Assembly (NCBI GenBank): GCA_947247005.1 | Contig: OX365948.1 | Location: 52,559,401 to 52,623,400, forward strand | Length of the DNA: 64,000 bases | Reading direction: 5' to 3' | Origin: Spisula solida | Lineage: Eukaryota; Mollusca; Bivalvia; Venerida; Mactridae | In this document: piece after piece, positions 47,581 through 60,730 of the stretch | Layout of the letters: the number at the start of each line of letters is the position of its first letter | Numbering within the stretch: position 1 is the stretch's first letter | Position numbers and translations under genes: made by a program | The notes under the pieces: generated by a model | What the model was told of the DNA's origin: nothing | The model's input: the letters and a program-made list of their open reading frames with translations, nothing else | Databases searched by the model: none

Positions 47581-49211
47581 TTAATGCTGCTTCTTTTTCT
47601 TGATTTTCACAAATTTAGATTTCGCTATTTTACTCTTAACACTATCAGAATGATCTGGTTTCGATTTCGTGTCATGATCAGATCTTTTTGTTTTATTTTG
47701 TATGCTAGAACTTCCAGAGCTCGTCGTAAACTGACAATAATGGAAGTACAACGTAAACAATATAAAATGTCCGCACGAGTAGACGGAGATGACCAATGAG
47801 AAGAGGTCGGGTAAATGTTCCGGCGGCGGTACCAGTACGCTTGTCAATGTCAGTATAATCACTCCTACTGTTGATATACAAAACTGAAAAAAAAGAAAAA
47901 CAGAAATGTAACAAATTTTAATTGTAACGAGAACGGTTTCTTATACATTATAAAAGCTCCGCGAGTCGCAAGTGTCGCCTGACGAAATGCAAATTTGTCA
48001 TGGAAAACTATCCAGTATTGGGCTACATATCAGACTCACAAGAGCTCTCTAGTCATCTGAACTAAAAACAACAAAGCGATGCTCTGGACAAAAAAATGTC
48101 CTGATAAAATCAATCTGAAGGGAATCATTCAAACACTACACAAGCTAGAGTTATGATTCTTGCGCACTGAACTTCATGTCACAGCAAAGAAACATGCATT
48201 TCTATTTTTGAGTCATTAATAGTTATGGTGACAAAGTTATGCCACGGACAAGAAATGCTTATAAAATCAATCAAAGGGAAAAAATTGAACAATGGCACAA
48301 GGTAGAGTTACGGTTCTTGTGTACTGCACTTGGACTTTTGGTAAGAAACATGCATACCAAGTTTCAAGTCATTCAACCTCATAGTGACAAAGTTATCCTC
48401 CGGACAAGAAATGCTCAAATTAAATCAATCTAAGGGAAATAATTAAAAAACGATGCAAGGCACAGTTATGGTTCTTGGGCACTGCATTTCTGCTTATTGC
48501 AAGAAACATACATACAAAATCTTGAGTCATTTGAACTTAAGCTGACCAAGTTATGCTCCGGACAAGAAATGCTCTAATAAAATCAATCAAAGGGAAATAA
48601 TTCAAAAACTATGACAGGTAGAGTTATGGTTCTTGCGCACTGCACTCTGGCTTATTGCAAGAAACATGCCTATCAATTCTTGAGTCATTTGAACGTAAGT
48701 GACAAAGTAATGCTCCGGACAAGAAATGCTCTAATAAAATCAATCAAAGGGAAATAATTCAAAAACTATGACAGGTAGAGTTATGGTTCTTGCGCACTGC
48801 ACTTCGGCTTATTGCAAGAAACATGCATACCAAATTTAGAGTCATTTGAACGTAAGGTGACAAAGTTATGCTCCGGACAAGAAATGCTCTAATAAAATCA
48901 ATCAAAGGGAAATAATTCAAAAACTATGACAGGTAGAGTTATGGTTCTTGCGCACTGCACTTCGGCTTATTGCAAGAAACATGCATACCAAATCTAGAGT
49001 CATTTGAACGTAAGGTGACAAAGTTATGCTCCGGACAAGAAATGCTCTAATAAAATCAATCAAAGGGAAATAATTCAAAAACTATGACAGGTAGAGTTAT
49101 GGTTCTTGCGCACTGCACTTCGGCTTATTGCAAGAAACATGCATACCAATTCTTGAGTCATTTGAACTTAAGGTGACAAAGTTATGCTCCGGACAAGCAA
49201 TTTGTGCCGCC

Positions 49212-49242
<31 letters not shown>

Positions 49243-52200
49243 CCAAAGTAACACCTATATGTCGCCTTTTCAGGCGACACAAAAATGTATGTCTCCCACA
49301 AAGAGCTATAACTCCAGCAATAATCATCTGACATAAAACTCCTGAACACATGGACGAATACAAAGTGTTAAATTAAATGTAAGGTTTCATTAAATTACGA
49401 CCAATGTGAGGATAAACTTTCCATCCAATCCAGCACAGAAACGGTTGGCTATTAGAGATTTAAACAAGAGATGTTCGTAAAATATGTATGTCCCATTGCA
49501 GCCAAAGTCATTTATGTTTAAGGTCACAGCAACCTTGACCTTTGACCTACTGACCTCAAAATCAATAGGGGTCATCTACTGTTGCTGGCCAACCTACATG
49601 AAAAGTTTGAAGATCCTGGGTCTACTGACTGACCAACCTACCAACCAACAGACAGAACGACATGTGCAAAGCAATATACCCCCTCATCAAAGATGGGGGG
49701 GGGGGCATAATTATGTGGGAGAAATAATGAATACGTTAAATACTCACAGCTAATTGCTCAAAGATGTGAATCCAGAGTGAAGTGTCAGATTTCTGTCTGT
49801 TGCCATGGTTACTATCCTTGTTGCCAGGGTAGAAGTTATAAAACAGTAAACCATACATACACATCAGCGACATGTATGGCACTAACAGACCATCTTTAAT
49901 CAGCAGTGGAAGCATACTGAAATAAGAAAGCATAATCTTACTGAAATGTCCTACGTGTAAAAACAGCCTTTCTAAAGCTTTATGACAGAAGATCTTTTAA
50001 AGCTGTGTTAAAAGCAGCAGTTTAGTTTGGTCACCTTAAAGCGCATCTTTAGCGATGGAGCAGTGTAGCCTTTTGCTTAAGAGTAGGATTGATAAAACTC
50101 ATTCATAGACGAAAGCTGCACTTCCCACAGCTTTATAGTATCTTTTTGCAAAAATTACAGCTCCTTAGCCTAAGTTGCGCATTGAGGTTACCAATACTGC
50201 CAGGGTGAGTTGATTGCCTTTTACTACTTTCGGTCATTGTTTTCTTGGCAAGCAGGGTTATGAACATGTACAAGATGTACTGTATAAGACTATTCTAATT
50301 AAAGACCATTAAAGCACAACTTTCTCGCAGAAATTAATATTTTCGTAAGAACTTGTAATATATTCATGCATAAAGGTTGAGGACTAAGTTAATTTGTTTG
50401 GATAATACTTACTATATTTATCATACTAACCTGAATGTTGAGATCTGTAGGATAATACAAATTTTGTTCAGATAATACTAACTGTATTTATCATACTAAC
50501 CTGAATGTTGAACTGTAGGATAATTATACTAACTTTGTTCGGATAATACTAACTATATTTATCATACTCACTTGAATGTTGAGATCTGTAGGATAATACT
50601 AACTTTGTTCGGATAATACTAACTATATTTATCATACTCACTTGAATGTTGAGATCTGTAGGATAATACTAACTTTGTTAGGATAATACTAACTTTGTTT
50701 GGATAATACTAAACTGAATGTTGAGATCTGTAGAATAATACTAACTTTGTTCCGATAATACTAACTTTGTTCGGATAATACTAACCTGAATGTTGAGATC
50801 TGTAGAATAATACTAACTTTGTTCAGATAACTCTAACTTTGTTCGGATAATACTAACCTGAATGTTGAGATCTGTAGAATAATACTAACTTTGTTCAGAT
50901 AATACTAACCTGAATGTTGAGATCTGTAGAATAATACTAACTTTGTTCAGATAACACTAACTTTGTTCGGATAATCCTAACCTGAATGTTGAGATATGTA
51001 TAATAATACTAACTTTGTTCAGATAACACTAACTTTGTTCGGATAATACTAACCTGAATGTTGAGATCTGTAGAATAATACTAACTTTGTTCAGATAACA
51101 CTAACTTTGTTCGGATAAGCCTAACCTGAATGTTGAGATCTGTAGAATAATACTAACTTTGTTCCAATAATACTAACCTGAATGTTGAGATCTGTAGAAT
51201 AATACTAACTTTGTTCAGATAACACTAACTTTGTTCGGATAAGCCTAACCTGAATGTTGAGATCTGTAGAATAATACTAACTTTGTTCCAATAATACTAA
51301 CCTGAATGTTGAGATCTGTAGAATAATACTAACTTTGTTCAGATAACACTAACTTTGTTCCGATAATACTAACCTGAATGTTGAGATCTGTAGAATAATA
51401 CAAACTTTGTTCTGATAACACTACTTTTGTTCGGATAATACTAACCTAAATGTTGAGATCTGTAGAATAATACTAACTTTGTTCAGATAACACTAACATG
51501 TTCCAATAATACTAACCTGAATGTTGAGATCTGTAGAATAATACTAACTTTGTTCAGATAACACTAATTTTGTTCGGATAATACTAACCTGAATGTTGAG
51601 ATCTGTAGAATAATACTAACTTTGTTCAGATAACACTAACTTTGTTCCGATAATACTAACCTGAATGTTGAGATCTGTAGAATAATACTAACTTTGTTCA
51701 GATAATACTAACTTTGTTCGGATAATACTAACCTAAATGTTGAGATCTGTAGGAACCAGAAGCACCAGAATGGATGATCAGGTATAAGCATACATACACT
51801 TCTACAATATATCAAACAATAGACATGTGTAAATCATGTTTGCCACCATGTCAGCCCAATTGTTAGTAACGTTAAAGGTCATGGCTACCTTGACCTTAGA
51901 TCTACTGACATCAAAATCAATAGGGGTCAACTACTGTGGTCAACTACTGGTGGCTATCAACCTCCCTAGAAAGTTTGAAGATCGTTGGCCCTGCTAACAG
52001 ACCCCGATCTCCCAAAGCATCTTTCCCACTGTTAGATTGTGGCACTCTTGTATGAAGACTCTCCATTCGAGATAATTTCTTTATCAATCTGAGCTGAATC
52101 TCATCACAAACATTGTAATGTGGCAATAATTTCCATGTGAGGCTGGACTCCAAATTAGCATCACATAACAGAAACATTATTCCAAGTTTATTATGTACAT

Positions 52201-55200
52201 TAAAAGTCTAAGAGCTAGAACTTCAGATTTATCTTCAATTCAGACTCTGATTTGAGCAAAATCTCAATCGACCTGAAAGTGGTACTTGAGATGCTTCGAG
52301 AGATCGGGGCCTGGTCTTAAATTATTGATTGCCAAATTGGAAACCATTTGGTCCATTTATTCATGTAAAAAGGTCATAGTGTCTTTGACCTACTGAGCTC
52401 AAAACCGATAGAAATCATCTTCTGTTGAAGTCAGGAAAGTTTAAGGATCCTAGGGTCAAGCATTCTTCAGCTATAGATAGGAAATCATTTGGTCTACCAA
52501 CATACAGATACACAGACCAACCAACATGAGCAAAGCATTATATCCCCTCTGACGTGAAAGATGTGGGGTAGAAGGCATAATATACCATTGCTCTCTTAGT
52601 TTTTACTAGTAAGATCTATTTTGAGGTCTTGTGACCCACTGGTGCAGCAGAAAACATTTCAATAATGTTGAAAGAGGGCCATCCAAGTTTGACCGAAAAT
52701 CTGCTCAGAGGTCTATGAGACTGGCCATTAAAGTTGGGGTCAAAAAGAAGGTCCATTCATGAAGTAAGTAAGATGTAGCTTAAAGCAATTGTTGATAGAA
52801 GATTACAAATGCAAACACAGGATCATACTAGAGATATTACATACTTACATCGCAGGTATCAGAATGCTTTTTTCATGAACTTGGAATGAGAACAGGAAGA
52901 ATACCATGGCACAATTCACCTACAATGAACAAGAATAAAACTAGGAGGGTTTTTGACACAAAATTGTATGTCTCCAACAAAGGGCCATAATGCACAAGTC
53001 AATACAATGCCTGCGGGGGGGAGCGGCAGGGATACAGGGGGAATTAGGCAGACGAATCATTCCCACAGGGGGGAATAAGACAACCTTATCTACTAATAGA
53101 CTTTGGTCTGGAAATTTTGACACCGCGAAAGACGATCATGATACTTTTATTTGTGTTTTTAATAAAGTACCGGGATGAAAAACTATGCCCCACAGTGGGG
53201 ATTTAGACGGATTTAAATTCTTGGCAATATACACACCAAGGCATGGTACTATGGTATGAAGTATTCATATGAAGTTTCATTTAAAGTGGACCAGTAGTGA
53301 AAGGGAACAAGTGGGGACAAATTTTGTGGCATCCAGACAGACATACAGCATTTCGATAAAAGCTAAGATTTTTTTTGTAAAAATCTTAGAAACTCACTCA
53401 CCAAACTTAGAAAATTAGTTTTTCTTAGACAAATAATTATCTTGGCAGCGAATACCAGTCCAGGGGTTGTATTCACAAAGCATCTTAGCAAAAAAATTAA
53501 GACATTTCTTAAAATTTTCTAAAGTGTATCAGCTATGCAAGAAAATCAAGATGATTAATATTTTACATAGTATTTAAGTATTATGTAAACAGCTACTATA
53601 ATCACAAAGAAACATAGATTATTCTTCAAATTGTGGGACATATAAGCTGTACAAATTTTTAACTTAAGTCAAAATATTTAAGTTTTCACTTAAGATGGTT
53701 TGTGAATACCAGCCCTGGTTAATATCTCTGGTATATGTAACTGTATAACTTACGAGTGAATATCTAAACTTTTTGAATGAAGGACGACATAGAAGCTCTA
53801 ATGATGAAGGTAGTATACCAATCACTGTAGTAGCCAAACTGAAAGTAAGACAGGTAACAACTAGAACCTTGGTTAACAGTCACCTCAATTCACATCACAC
53901 TCATCTGAAAGAGCCAATATTTTAGTTTGATACTAATTTATTTTAGGTCGGTTGAGAAGAGTTGTCAATGGTTTGATTTATGATAAGTCTCCATTCTCTG
54001 ATTAAGGTAAAGAATAGCAGGGTTCCCACAAAAATTCTGAGAAAAAATTCCCTAACTTTTCCCTGACTTTGAAAAAAATGTGTTTTTCCCTGATGAAGAA
54101 AAATGTAGAGAGTGTTAAGACTTCACACAATGTTCTTTCTGTGTATAAGGATTATTAGTAAAGATGAGTGTCAGAATATTTTACTTAGGGGTCTTAACAT
54201 GCCAGTCTCTTGATTTGAGCCCACAAGAAAACAGAAAGAGGTTGCCCTGTCATGTCATGACAAAGGACGCCGATTACAGAAGATTAGGATGACCTGGTAA
54301 GAAGTCAAACAGAGTCTAATGGTGAGCTGAGGTAGAAACCCTTTGTCATAGAAAGGATGACGAGGATTAAGTAAGTAAAGGGTCTTGTACACAAAACTAT
54401 AACAAGAAATTATCTGCACAAATTCTGGTTATGCGTTAATTTTCGTTTACTATTTCGCAAGTAAGCACAAAATGTTTGAATGAAGCTTACCACATGTGTA
54501 GAATACTCTCCCTAGTTAGAACGTCTTTCCACTTAATTAACACAGACAGAGCACACCATACATTGGAAACTTTATCCTTAAATACGCAACAAACAATATA
54601 TTATATTATAAACACACAAAGCATAATACTAACAGAACTAACAGTTAAACAGACGCCAGGTTAGAGAATGCTTGGCATATTTGTTTGTCAGTAATTACTG
54701 AGATTGTTGAATTCTCACACAGAGTTTTAATTTAATTGAAAGGTATTGCTTAAGGACAAATGCCCCAGTTGTAAGCGCGCACATTTCTGCACATATTCTG
54801 GAAACATTGTTTAAAGTATGTTTTTTCGTATTTTTAATGGTATAGATATCATATATGGTGACATTTAAAACTTTTGATTGATATAACAAAAATTATAAGC
54901 ATTAGACCAACACTGGTTTGTTTCTGATAACAACGCAAAAACTAATGTGTTAAGAATAAACAATAATTTTTGTAAATTTTGTTTTTTTGTCACTTTTCTA
55001 TGAGCTTGAAGTTTGAGCCTGATTTCTGTATTTTTGGAACAGAGTCGTCTCCCATGGTTACCAATAACTCAAAATTTAGCATCAGGACCTATATTTTTTA
55101 ATTGATATTTTTGTTTATTATATGTTAAAGTATTAATACAGCAACATGAAAAAATCTCTTCGTATGAATAATCTGTCCATCAACCTTCCTGTGTTGTTCT

Positions 55201-58200
55201 AGGGGTCAAATCCATTGTAAGTTCTCACCTCAAATATTCCTCGTGCAAATGGAAACATTCTATGTAGCACTTGTAGTGCTGACTCGGTACTGTACAGAAA
55301 TGGTGCCCAGCATATACCAAATGATAGAATCACAGTCAACCCAATCTTTATCAACCTAAAAATCCTGTAACATACAAATTCTGTAATAATCATATTTCTA
55401 CCAAACACAAATTTAATTTATGTACCCGTAATAGTTAGAACATATTAAGTTATTTTTACTCATTAAAAAGGGCGGAGCAAGCGAAGCTAAGTCCTTTACA
55501 GCAGCATGTCTGTTATACCACAAGTACCAGATTTTTTATATACAGTAGAACTCCGATGCCTCGAACTACCTTCGGACCGGGAAAATAGTTCGAGGCATCT
55601 AGGGTGTTCGAGGCATCTATGGTATCCAAAAATATGCATGGGTATAAGTTCGAACTGATGTCGGTACGTGTAAATTTACAAATCGTGTGTGTATATTGCA
55701 TACTTTAAGTGTATAACTAATATAGGTCTATATTTTTTTGTAATTTTATTCATAACAATAATGAAATAATATAGGTTGACCAAATTGACATGAAATCTGA
55801 CTTATCTCCTACAAGCTCTTCGAGTGTTCACGCGTGTACGGTTTCTCGTTAAACAGCATATTTATATACGAGTATAAAAATTAAGCTGCGAGCCACATAA
55901 TTTCATCATGTCCAGGGTCAAGTTCGACTACTAATCAATAAATGGAAATGTAACAGATTCTTTTGACAAACGTTGAAAAATGAATATTTTATTCCGATTT
56001 ATTTAAAAATAAATAAATAACAATTTCATTAACCATTTAATGGATGTATAAATGTTTAAAAACGTGTACAATGAAGTCGAACACAAACAATTGTTTGGTA
56101 CAGTAATTATCACAACTTGTCGCCGACTACCCGCGTTCGGACAATGGATTTCAACAGTCAATGAAAGGTGCGAACACTTGTATTGTTCGACTCATCTACG
56201 GGTAAATCATAGCAAGGAACCGTCCAATCAGTTCTAGTGTTCGACCTAGATACTGTTCGAGTCATCTACTGTTTACCATATGAATAAAGAAGGAATTTTG
56301 ACGGGACCGAGGAACTAGTTCGAGGCATCTAGGGTGTTCGAGGCAAGTACTGTTCGAGGCATCGAAGTTCTACTGTATATGGCACTAAACACTATCTTAA
56401 GACTTTGTTACTGACTAGCACTTAGAGAAAATAGACAGGAATGAAATGCGTAGATATGTCACTTACCATTGCTTTACATGAAACTTTGTTGCAACAAAGT
56501 GACAACTGAAAAATTCACCAATGACGTCATAACGTCATTTTGACGGCACAATGTCGAGTACTTTTTTCATTTCAGCAGAAAATTGTATTTATTACCTTTC
56601 CAACAATACCAAATTTATATGTGTAAGTAAAGAAATATTGAAGTTATAAGCATTTACTAATGTGCGGAATTAATGGATCACCCTGTATGGTGAAGGAACT
56701 TACCCTCCATGTCTGAAGTCCCTGAAACATGATCCTAACAAGAAACAGAAGAAAGGCATAGCGTGATATAACTCCATCTGTTTGTAGTTAAGCGCTAGGC
56801 AGAACAAGGCTGATCCCATGGCATCATAACTGTTAGCAAGACTTGCCACAGCCAGGACAGCAAACCCTAGACTTATACAGTTATATCTGACAGACGTGAA
56901 GGAAATATATGGTTTCAATGATGTTTGTTGTAGTCGTTTTAATATGTTTGCAATTGACTGTGACAGTCTTAAAGGTGTGGTCATTATTTTTTCCTGCGAC
57001 CTAACTTTGAGGGAGGAGACAGTTGTGTGATACAATGAATCTGGCAGCGCTACCCTTGATCTTTTTTATGAGACTCCTTGTTTCTATAATGGTACAGCAT
57101 CTATATATGTAAGACAACCTCTGGGTTACCAACCAGTCCGTCTCTAGTTGGGGTGGGAACTGGGAAACACTGAAAAGCGTTTCTGAAATTTCCAGCGCCC
57201 CGGCCGAATATCAAACCAGGACCAAGGACCTCTCCACCCTGCCACCTATAACATTAAAATATAGAGTACTGCACGAAATCTTTAGATTTCCACAAAAGGT
57301 GATTGTAAACAATCATCATACTGTCTCAAGGCTGATGCAACCTAGGCCTAAGACGTTCACTGATAAGGATACTGGAAATGTCCGTAGTCAATAAGAATGA
57401 GTCCAGGGTACAACAGGGTCAGCAGGATACTTTTTATCTAAAATGAAAGAATTATACAAATTTCAAAAATTGTGACAGGTATACTGAAGAACAGACATAT
57501 TTTCAAACATTTTGATCAAAATTGATAATTAAGAAACAGGGAAAGTCCACGAAAACCAAGCTCTTAATGAAGGTAAGAAATGCTGTCTACAACTTCTAGC
57601 ATAAAGGAACCAATTTTGTTCCATTAGGCATACTAGCAGAACTGTGGAGGTATTCAATATTGATCTTACTTGACTTAAGGATAAGGACAACCAATCAGAT
57701 CACACCATATTAAACTCTTGGTCAGTAACAGGCGATATGACTGGCTATCCTTATTCTTCATTTAAATAAGATCAATATTGAATACCACCCCAGGTTACCA
57801 GTATTTAAGTCATATGGGGACTACCCAGTCACCTTATTATAACACCGGGCAAACCAGCAGTTACCTGGAACTAACTGAGCGCCAACCAAGAGAGATATAC
57901 CAGAACCAATTTAAATGACTTTGGTATGTAACAAACTGGAATCGAACCTGAGACCTGTTGCAATCTTAAAGAGGACACTCTACCACTAGGCTATCTAGGC
58001 GCACTTCAAAGAAACATATTTGTAACAGTTGACTAGATATCCAATTTTCAATAAATGACCTTGAACTTACTGCTAAGTTAGAATCCTTGGGATCCTGTTT
58101 TCTTGCATAAAATACCCACAATACTGCAGGAAAGTATATCAGTATGTCCGCAAGTAACACTGAAAATAGAAATCATCACATTTACACATTCTTATGTAAA

Positions 58201-60730
58201 TAGTAACAAGCTATGCATCGCTTGTTCAGTCGTTTGTGTTTATTTATTCAGCTTAAACACCATTTCACCACAATTTTTCAGTAATATATAATATTATGCC
58301 AGCAGATTTTTCTAACCAGTTTTCCTGGACTGTGTCCTAACCTGTACCACAGGTCTGTGAAAAGTGTCCTATCCCACCTATATATAGCTTTACCATTATG
58401 CTATCTGGGAGTATAAAAAAATATGGAAATATATATATGAGCCGTTCTCCAGGAAAACCGAGCTTAGTGACAAAAATGTGAAAATCATGATAATATAGCA
58501 TTAAACAGACAAGACTCGTTTAAACAGTTTCTGGAAATTTGAGCTAAATATGACATCAAATTACAAAATTACATACTTTTAAAACTAACTACTCCCGCCT
58601 ACTTTGTTAGTGACATCGAAAACATCATTCAAACGTTATTTGACGTTACGTCAACAAGAAGTTCATAAATCCAGTATTTGATGAGTTTTTGACGAAACTT
58701 TTCAAAATTGTATCACATTTAAGAATTATATTCCTTTTTTAATAAAACATATCTTAATCGTGAATTTTAGGTTTTAGAGAAATGAAGCTTCTGTTTTTAA
58801 CCACTAACCCCTCGTTTTCTCAATATGGACACTCTTCAGAAATTGGTCACCATAGCAACGACAGAAGATATTTTAACATGATTCATGAGAAAAAATAAAT
58901 CTAAGACATAGTTCTATATTATCAAAGAACTTAAAATTAAATCAAAAAGCTTGACTTTTTTCTCATTCAAGAGTGTTTTCTTAACCTTATTACATAAATA
59001 CTATTACAATGTCACTAAGCCCGGTTTTCCTGGAGAACGGCTCATATATGGATGACAAATGCTGTCATCCGGCAGCTGATTACTGTTCATTACCTGTATA
59101 TCTCATAAACAGTTTATGTTGATAACTCTCATATCCTCGGGATGAATAAAGTGCCACCCAGTCTGGGTTGATATATTTAGCTCTGAAAAACAAAATAAAA
59201 ATTTCACGTTTTTCATTTAAGTATTATCATACCACATTACAATCGCAATTAAGACAAAATTTAACAGAATTTATATGGGAAAAAGCATGATAGTCAAATT
59301 AAAAATTAAAGAAATCATTTTAAAACAGTGTATTTTATAAATTTATCTTCGTCTATCACAAATTGTATTATAATTGATTAATATAACAAGATAAAATCGC
59401 ATTTCATAATGTACAATTAATTCATGTATATGGATGGATGAAACTCTTACACAAGGCCACATAGGAAACTGTGATATGCTGTCAAAGGGGGATAATCCAG
59501 TCCCCAATACATCAGATCATTATCCGTTGAGTTGATATACCTACAACATACATAGAACATGATTACTGAGCAATGAAGTGTCTTATCACATTTCGACCAT
59601 GTTCTCAATAGATAATTTTTTTACAAGTCATGAAATAAGTAACCCCTCTACATGAGGCATACAGTGTAAACCTTTTTAGAAGTCACTAGAAAACCGACGG
59701 TCAGGCAATAATTAGCGTAAGATTGCATCATTTGTAGTATTAGATCAACAAAATACGGAATTCTCAACTTTCTGCAGGTATCCCAAGTGTTATATGCGCA
59801 CAATCTCGAACCGAGTACAAAATTTATAATTATGTAAAACTGAATTTCATTGTGTGATTTATGTAAGATTTTACTTGAATGGGAACACTGAACCAATTTA
59901 AAGCAGTTTTAAACTGTAGCTGCTGAACAGCTGAATGAAGAAATTAAAAAGCAGCCACTAGGAGACAGCAAGCTTGTCAAGTGCATGCTTCGAACAGGTC
60001 GACTACTAGGTAATTCTAACTAAAAAATCCCGGTTCAAAGGTACCGGTAGTTTGAGGCATCACCTACTGTAATACACCTACAAAGTTGAAAGTCAAGTTC
60101 CCTTGGTACAGGTATATACTTACCAGTCTCTCATAGGTAAATTCACTGTAATTTCCTGCCAATGTCTTTGTGCTTCATAATCACCAAACATCGGAGCTTT
60201 CCCAGCACCTACAAATAAAGTACAATACACAGACACATATTTGAATGAGTTAAAAAAATACATGTGAAAAAGTGCACCCGACCAGGGAATCTCGAACCAA
60301 CTTCCCCCGGTATTACCAGTCCGTAGCTCTGAGTCAGTTTCCTCAGTCACTACGGAGTAACAGGTTGTGAAACTGAGGCTTCTATGCTTAGCATTACCCA
60401 ACGCCTCTCACCAGTAGCCCACACTGTCTCAGTTCAACAAGTCCTATGCTGTAAGTAATTTAGAATACCTCAGATTAAACTTTGTCACAAAATACTAAAA
60501 AAATCTTATTGGCTTACTTTAACAAGTATGAAATATGAGCGTTTGATAAAACAGAAAGGGTTTGGTACGAAATACATGGGTACGAAAATAATCAGGGCGA
60601 ATTATTTCAATTAGCAATATCTACTGACTAGATTTGTCATTAATTTACCTGAATAACCAAATAAAGAGACGCTCCATCTGATCAGCACAGCAAATGCGCA
60701 TGTAATCCCTAGCTTACTCCAGCCTTCCAT
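47581..60730 (-). CDS. ALG6: ALG6 alpha-1,3-glucosyltransferase, 14 exons
   Basis: Coding exons (minus): 60730-60649, 60208-60124, 59540-59451, 59182-59094, 58159-58071, 57437-57373, 56886-56704, 55364-55229, 54576-54491, 53838-53754, 52919-52849, 51801-51733, 49916-49748, 47883-47581. These 1602 bases encode 533 residues (human is about 507). Every intron is GT-AG and every phase agrees. ALG6 adds the first glucose, from dolichyl-phosphate glucose, to the lipid-linked Man9 oligosaccharide in the ER lumen. Landmarks: [14 protein letters not shown] (about 35-48, holding the proposed catalytic Asp at 37), [14 protein letters not shown] (67-80), [10 protein letters not shown] (160-169), [12 protein letters not shown] (198-209), [13 protein letters not shown] (261-273), [10 protein letters not shown], and [10 protein letters not shown] near the C-terminus. 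It is a multi-pass membrane protein. The C-terminus extends past the usual end and is Lys-rich, ending KKQH, a possible KKXX ER-retrieval signal. No breaks seen. Introns are loaded with MITEs, SINEs and minisatellites. Confidence 0.97.
48081..49200 (+). repeat. 158-bp tandem repeat in ALG6 intron 13
   Basis: The word GCTCCGGACAAGAAATGCTC or a variant starts at 48081, 48241, 48397, 48554, 48712, 48870, 49028 and 49186, so the last four intervals are exactly 158 bp. Units carry GAGTTATGGTTCTTGCGCAC and TTATTGCAAGAAACATGC. The 3' copies are nearly identical and the 5' copies more diverged. Same family as 3830-4290. Confidence 0.9.
49204..49245 (+). repeat. CCG trinucleotide run
   Basis: About 40 bases of GCC/CCG with one CAC interruption, directly after the last 158-bp unit and within ALG6 intron 13. 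Confidence 0.85.
50430..51745 (-). repeat. 72-bp minisatellite copying the exon 12 donor
   Basis: About 19 intronic units, mostly 72 bp (some 52 bp), run from 50430 to the end of ALG6 exon 12. On the minus strand each unit holds CTACAGATCTCAACATTCAG then GTTAGTATTATCC, followed by 20-bp subrepeats of GAACAAAGTTAGTGTTATCT. The first part matches the last 20 or so bases of exon 12 (ending ACATTTAG) and its donor GTTAGT. Units thus repeat an exon-intron junction. Confidence 0.9.
53463..53715. mobile_element. MITE family GGGCTGGTATTCAC, copy 2
   Basis: The ends are GGGGTTGTATTCACAAAGCA and the inverse GGGCTGGTATTCACAAACCA. Inserted in ALG6 intron 10, about 40 bases from the exon 10 donor, in the opposite orientation to the copy at 11384. 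Confidence 0.75.
55543..56375. mobile_element. Tc1/mariner-like MITE, TA target
   Basis: It starts CAGTAGAACTCCGATGCCTC and ends with the inverse of CAGTAGAACTTCGATGCCTC, flanked by TA on both sides. GTTCGAGGCATCTAGGGTG is repeated in both subterminal regions. No transposase. It lies in ALG6 intron 7. Confidence 0.75.
57118..57245 (-). mobile_element. SINE fragment, same family as 61925
   Basis: On the minus strand it has GGTCCTGGTTTGATATTC (B-box-like), then a segment matching 62000-62050 (GTTTCCC, ACCCAACTA, AACTGGTTGGTAACCCAGAG). In ALG6 intron 6. Confidence 0.55.
57646..57788. mobile_element. MITE family GTGGTATTCAATATTG, copy 2
   Basis: Very similar throughout to 11717-11858, in the same orientation. 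In ALG6 intron 5. Confidence 0.8.
57936..58003 (-). mobile_element. tRNA-like SINE head
   Basis: On the minus strand, GCCTAGATAGCCTAGTGG and CTCAGGTTCGATTCC have A and B box spacing. Stems are imperfect. In ALG6 intron 5. Confidence 0.5.
58439..59043. mobile_element. Inverted-repeat element GAGCCGTTCTCC
   Basis: GAGCCGTTCTCCAGGAAAAC, extending to TTAGTGACA, is present at both ends in inverted orientation with one mismatch. ATATAT borders both ends, suggesting a TA target. It fills most of ALG6 intron 4 and has no coding sequence. Confidence 0.75.

Noticed and set aside
50430..51733. CRISPR-like array
   Set aside because: Units are direct tandem repeats without unique spacers, in a eukaryotic intron.
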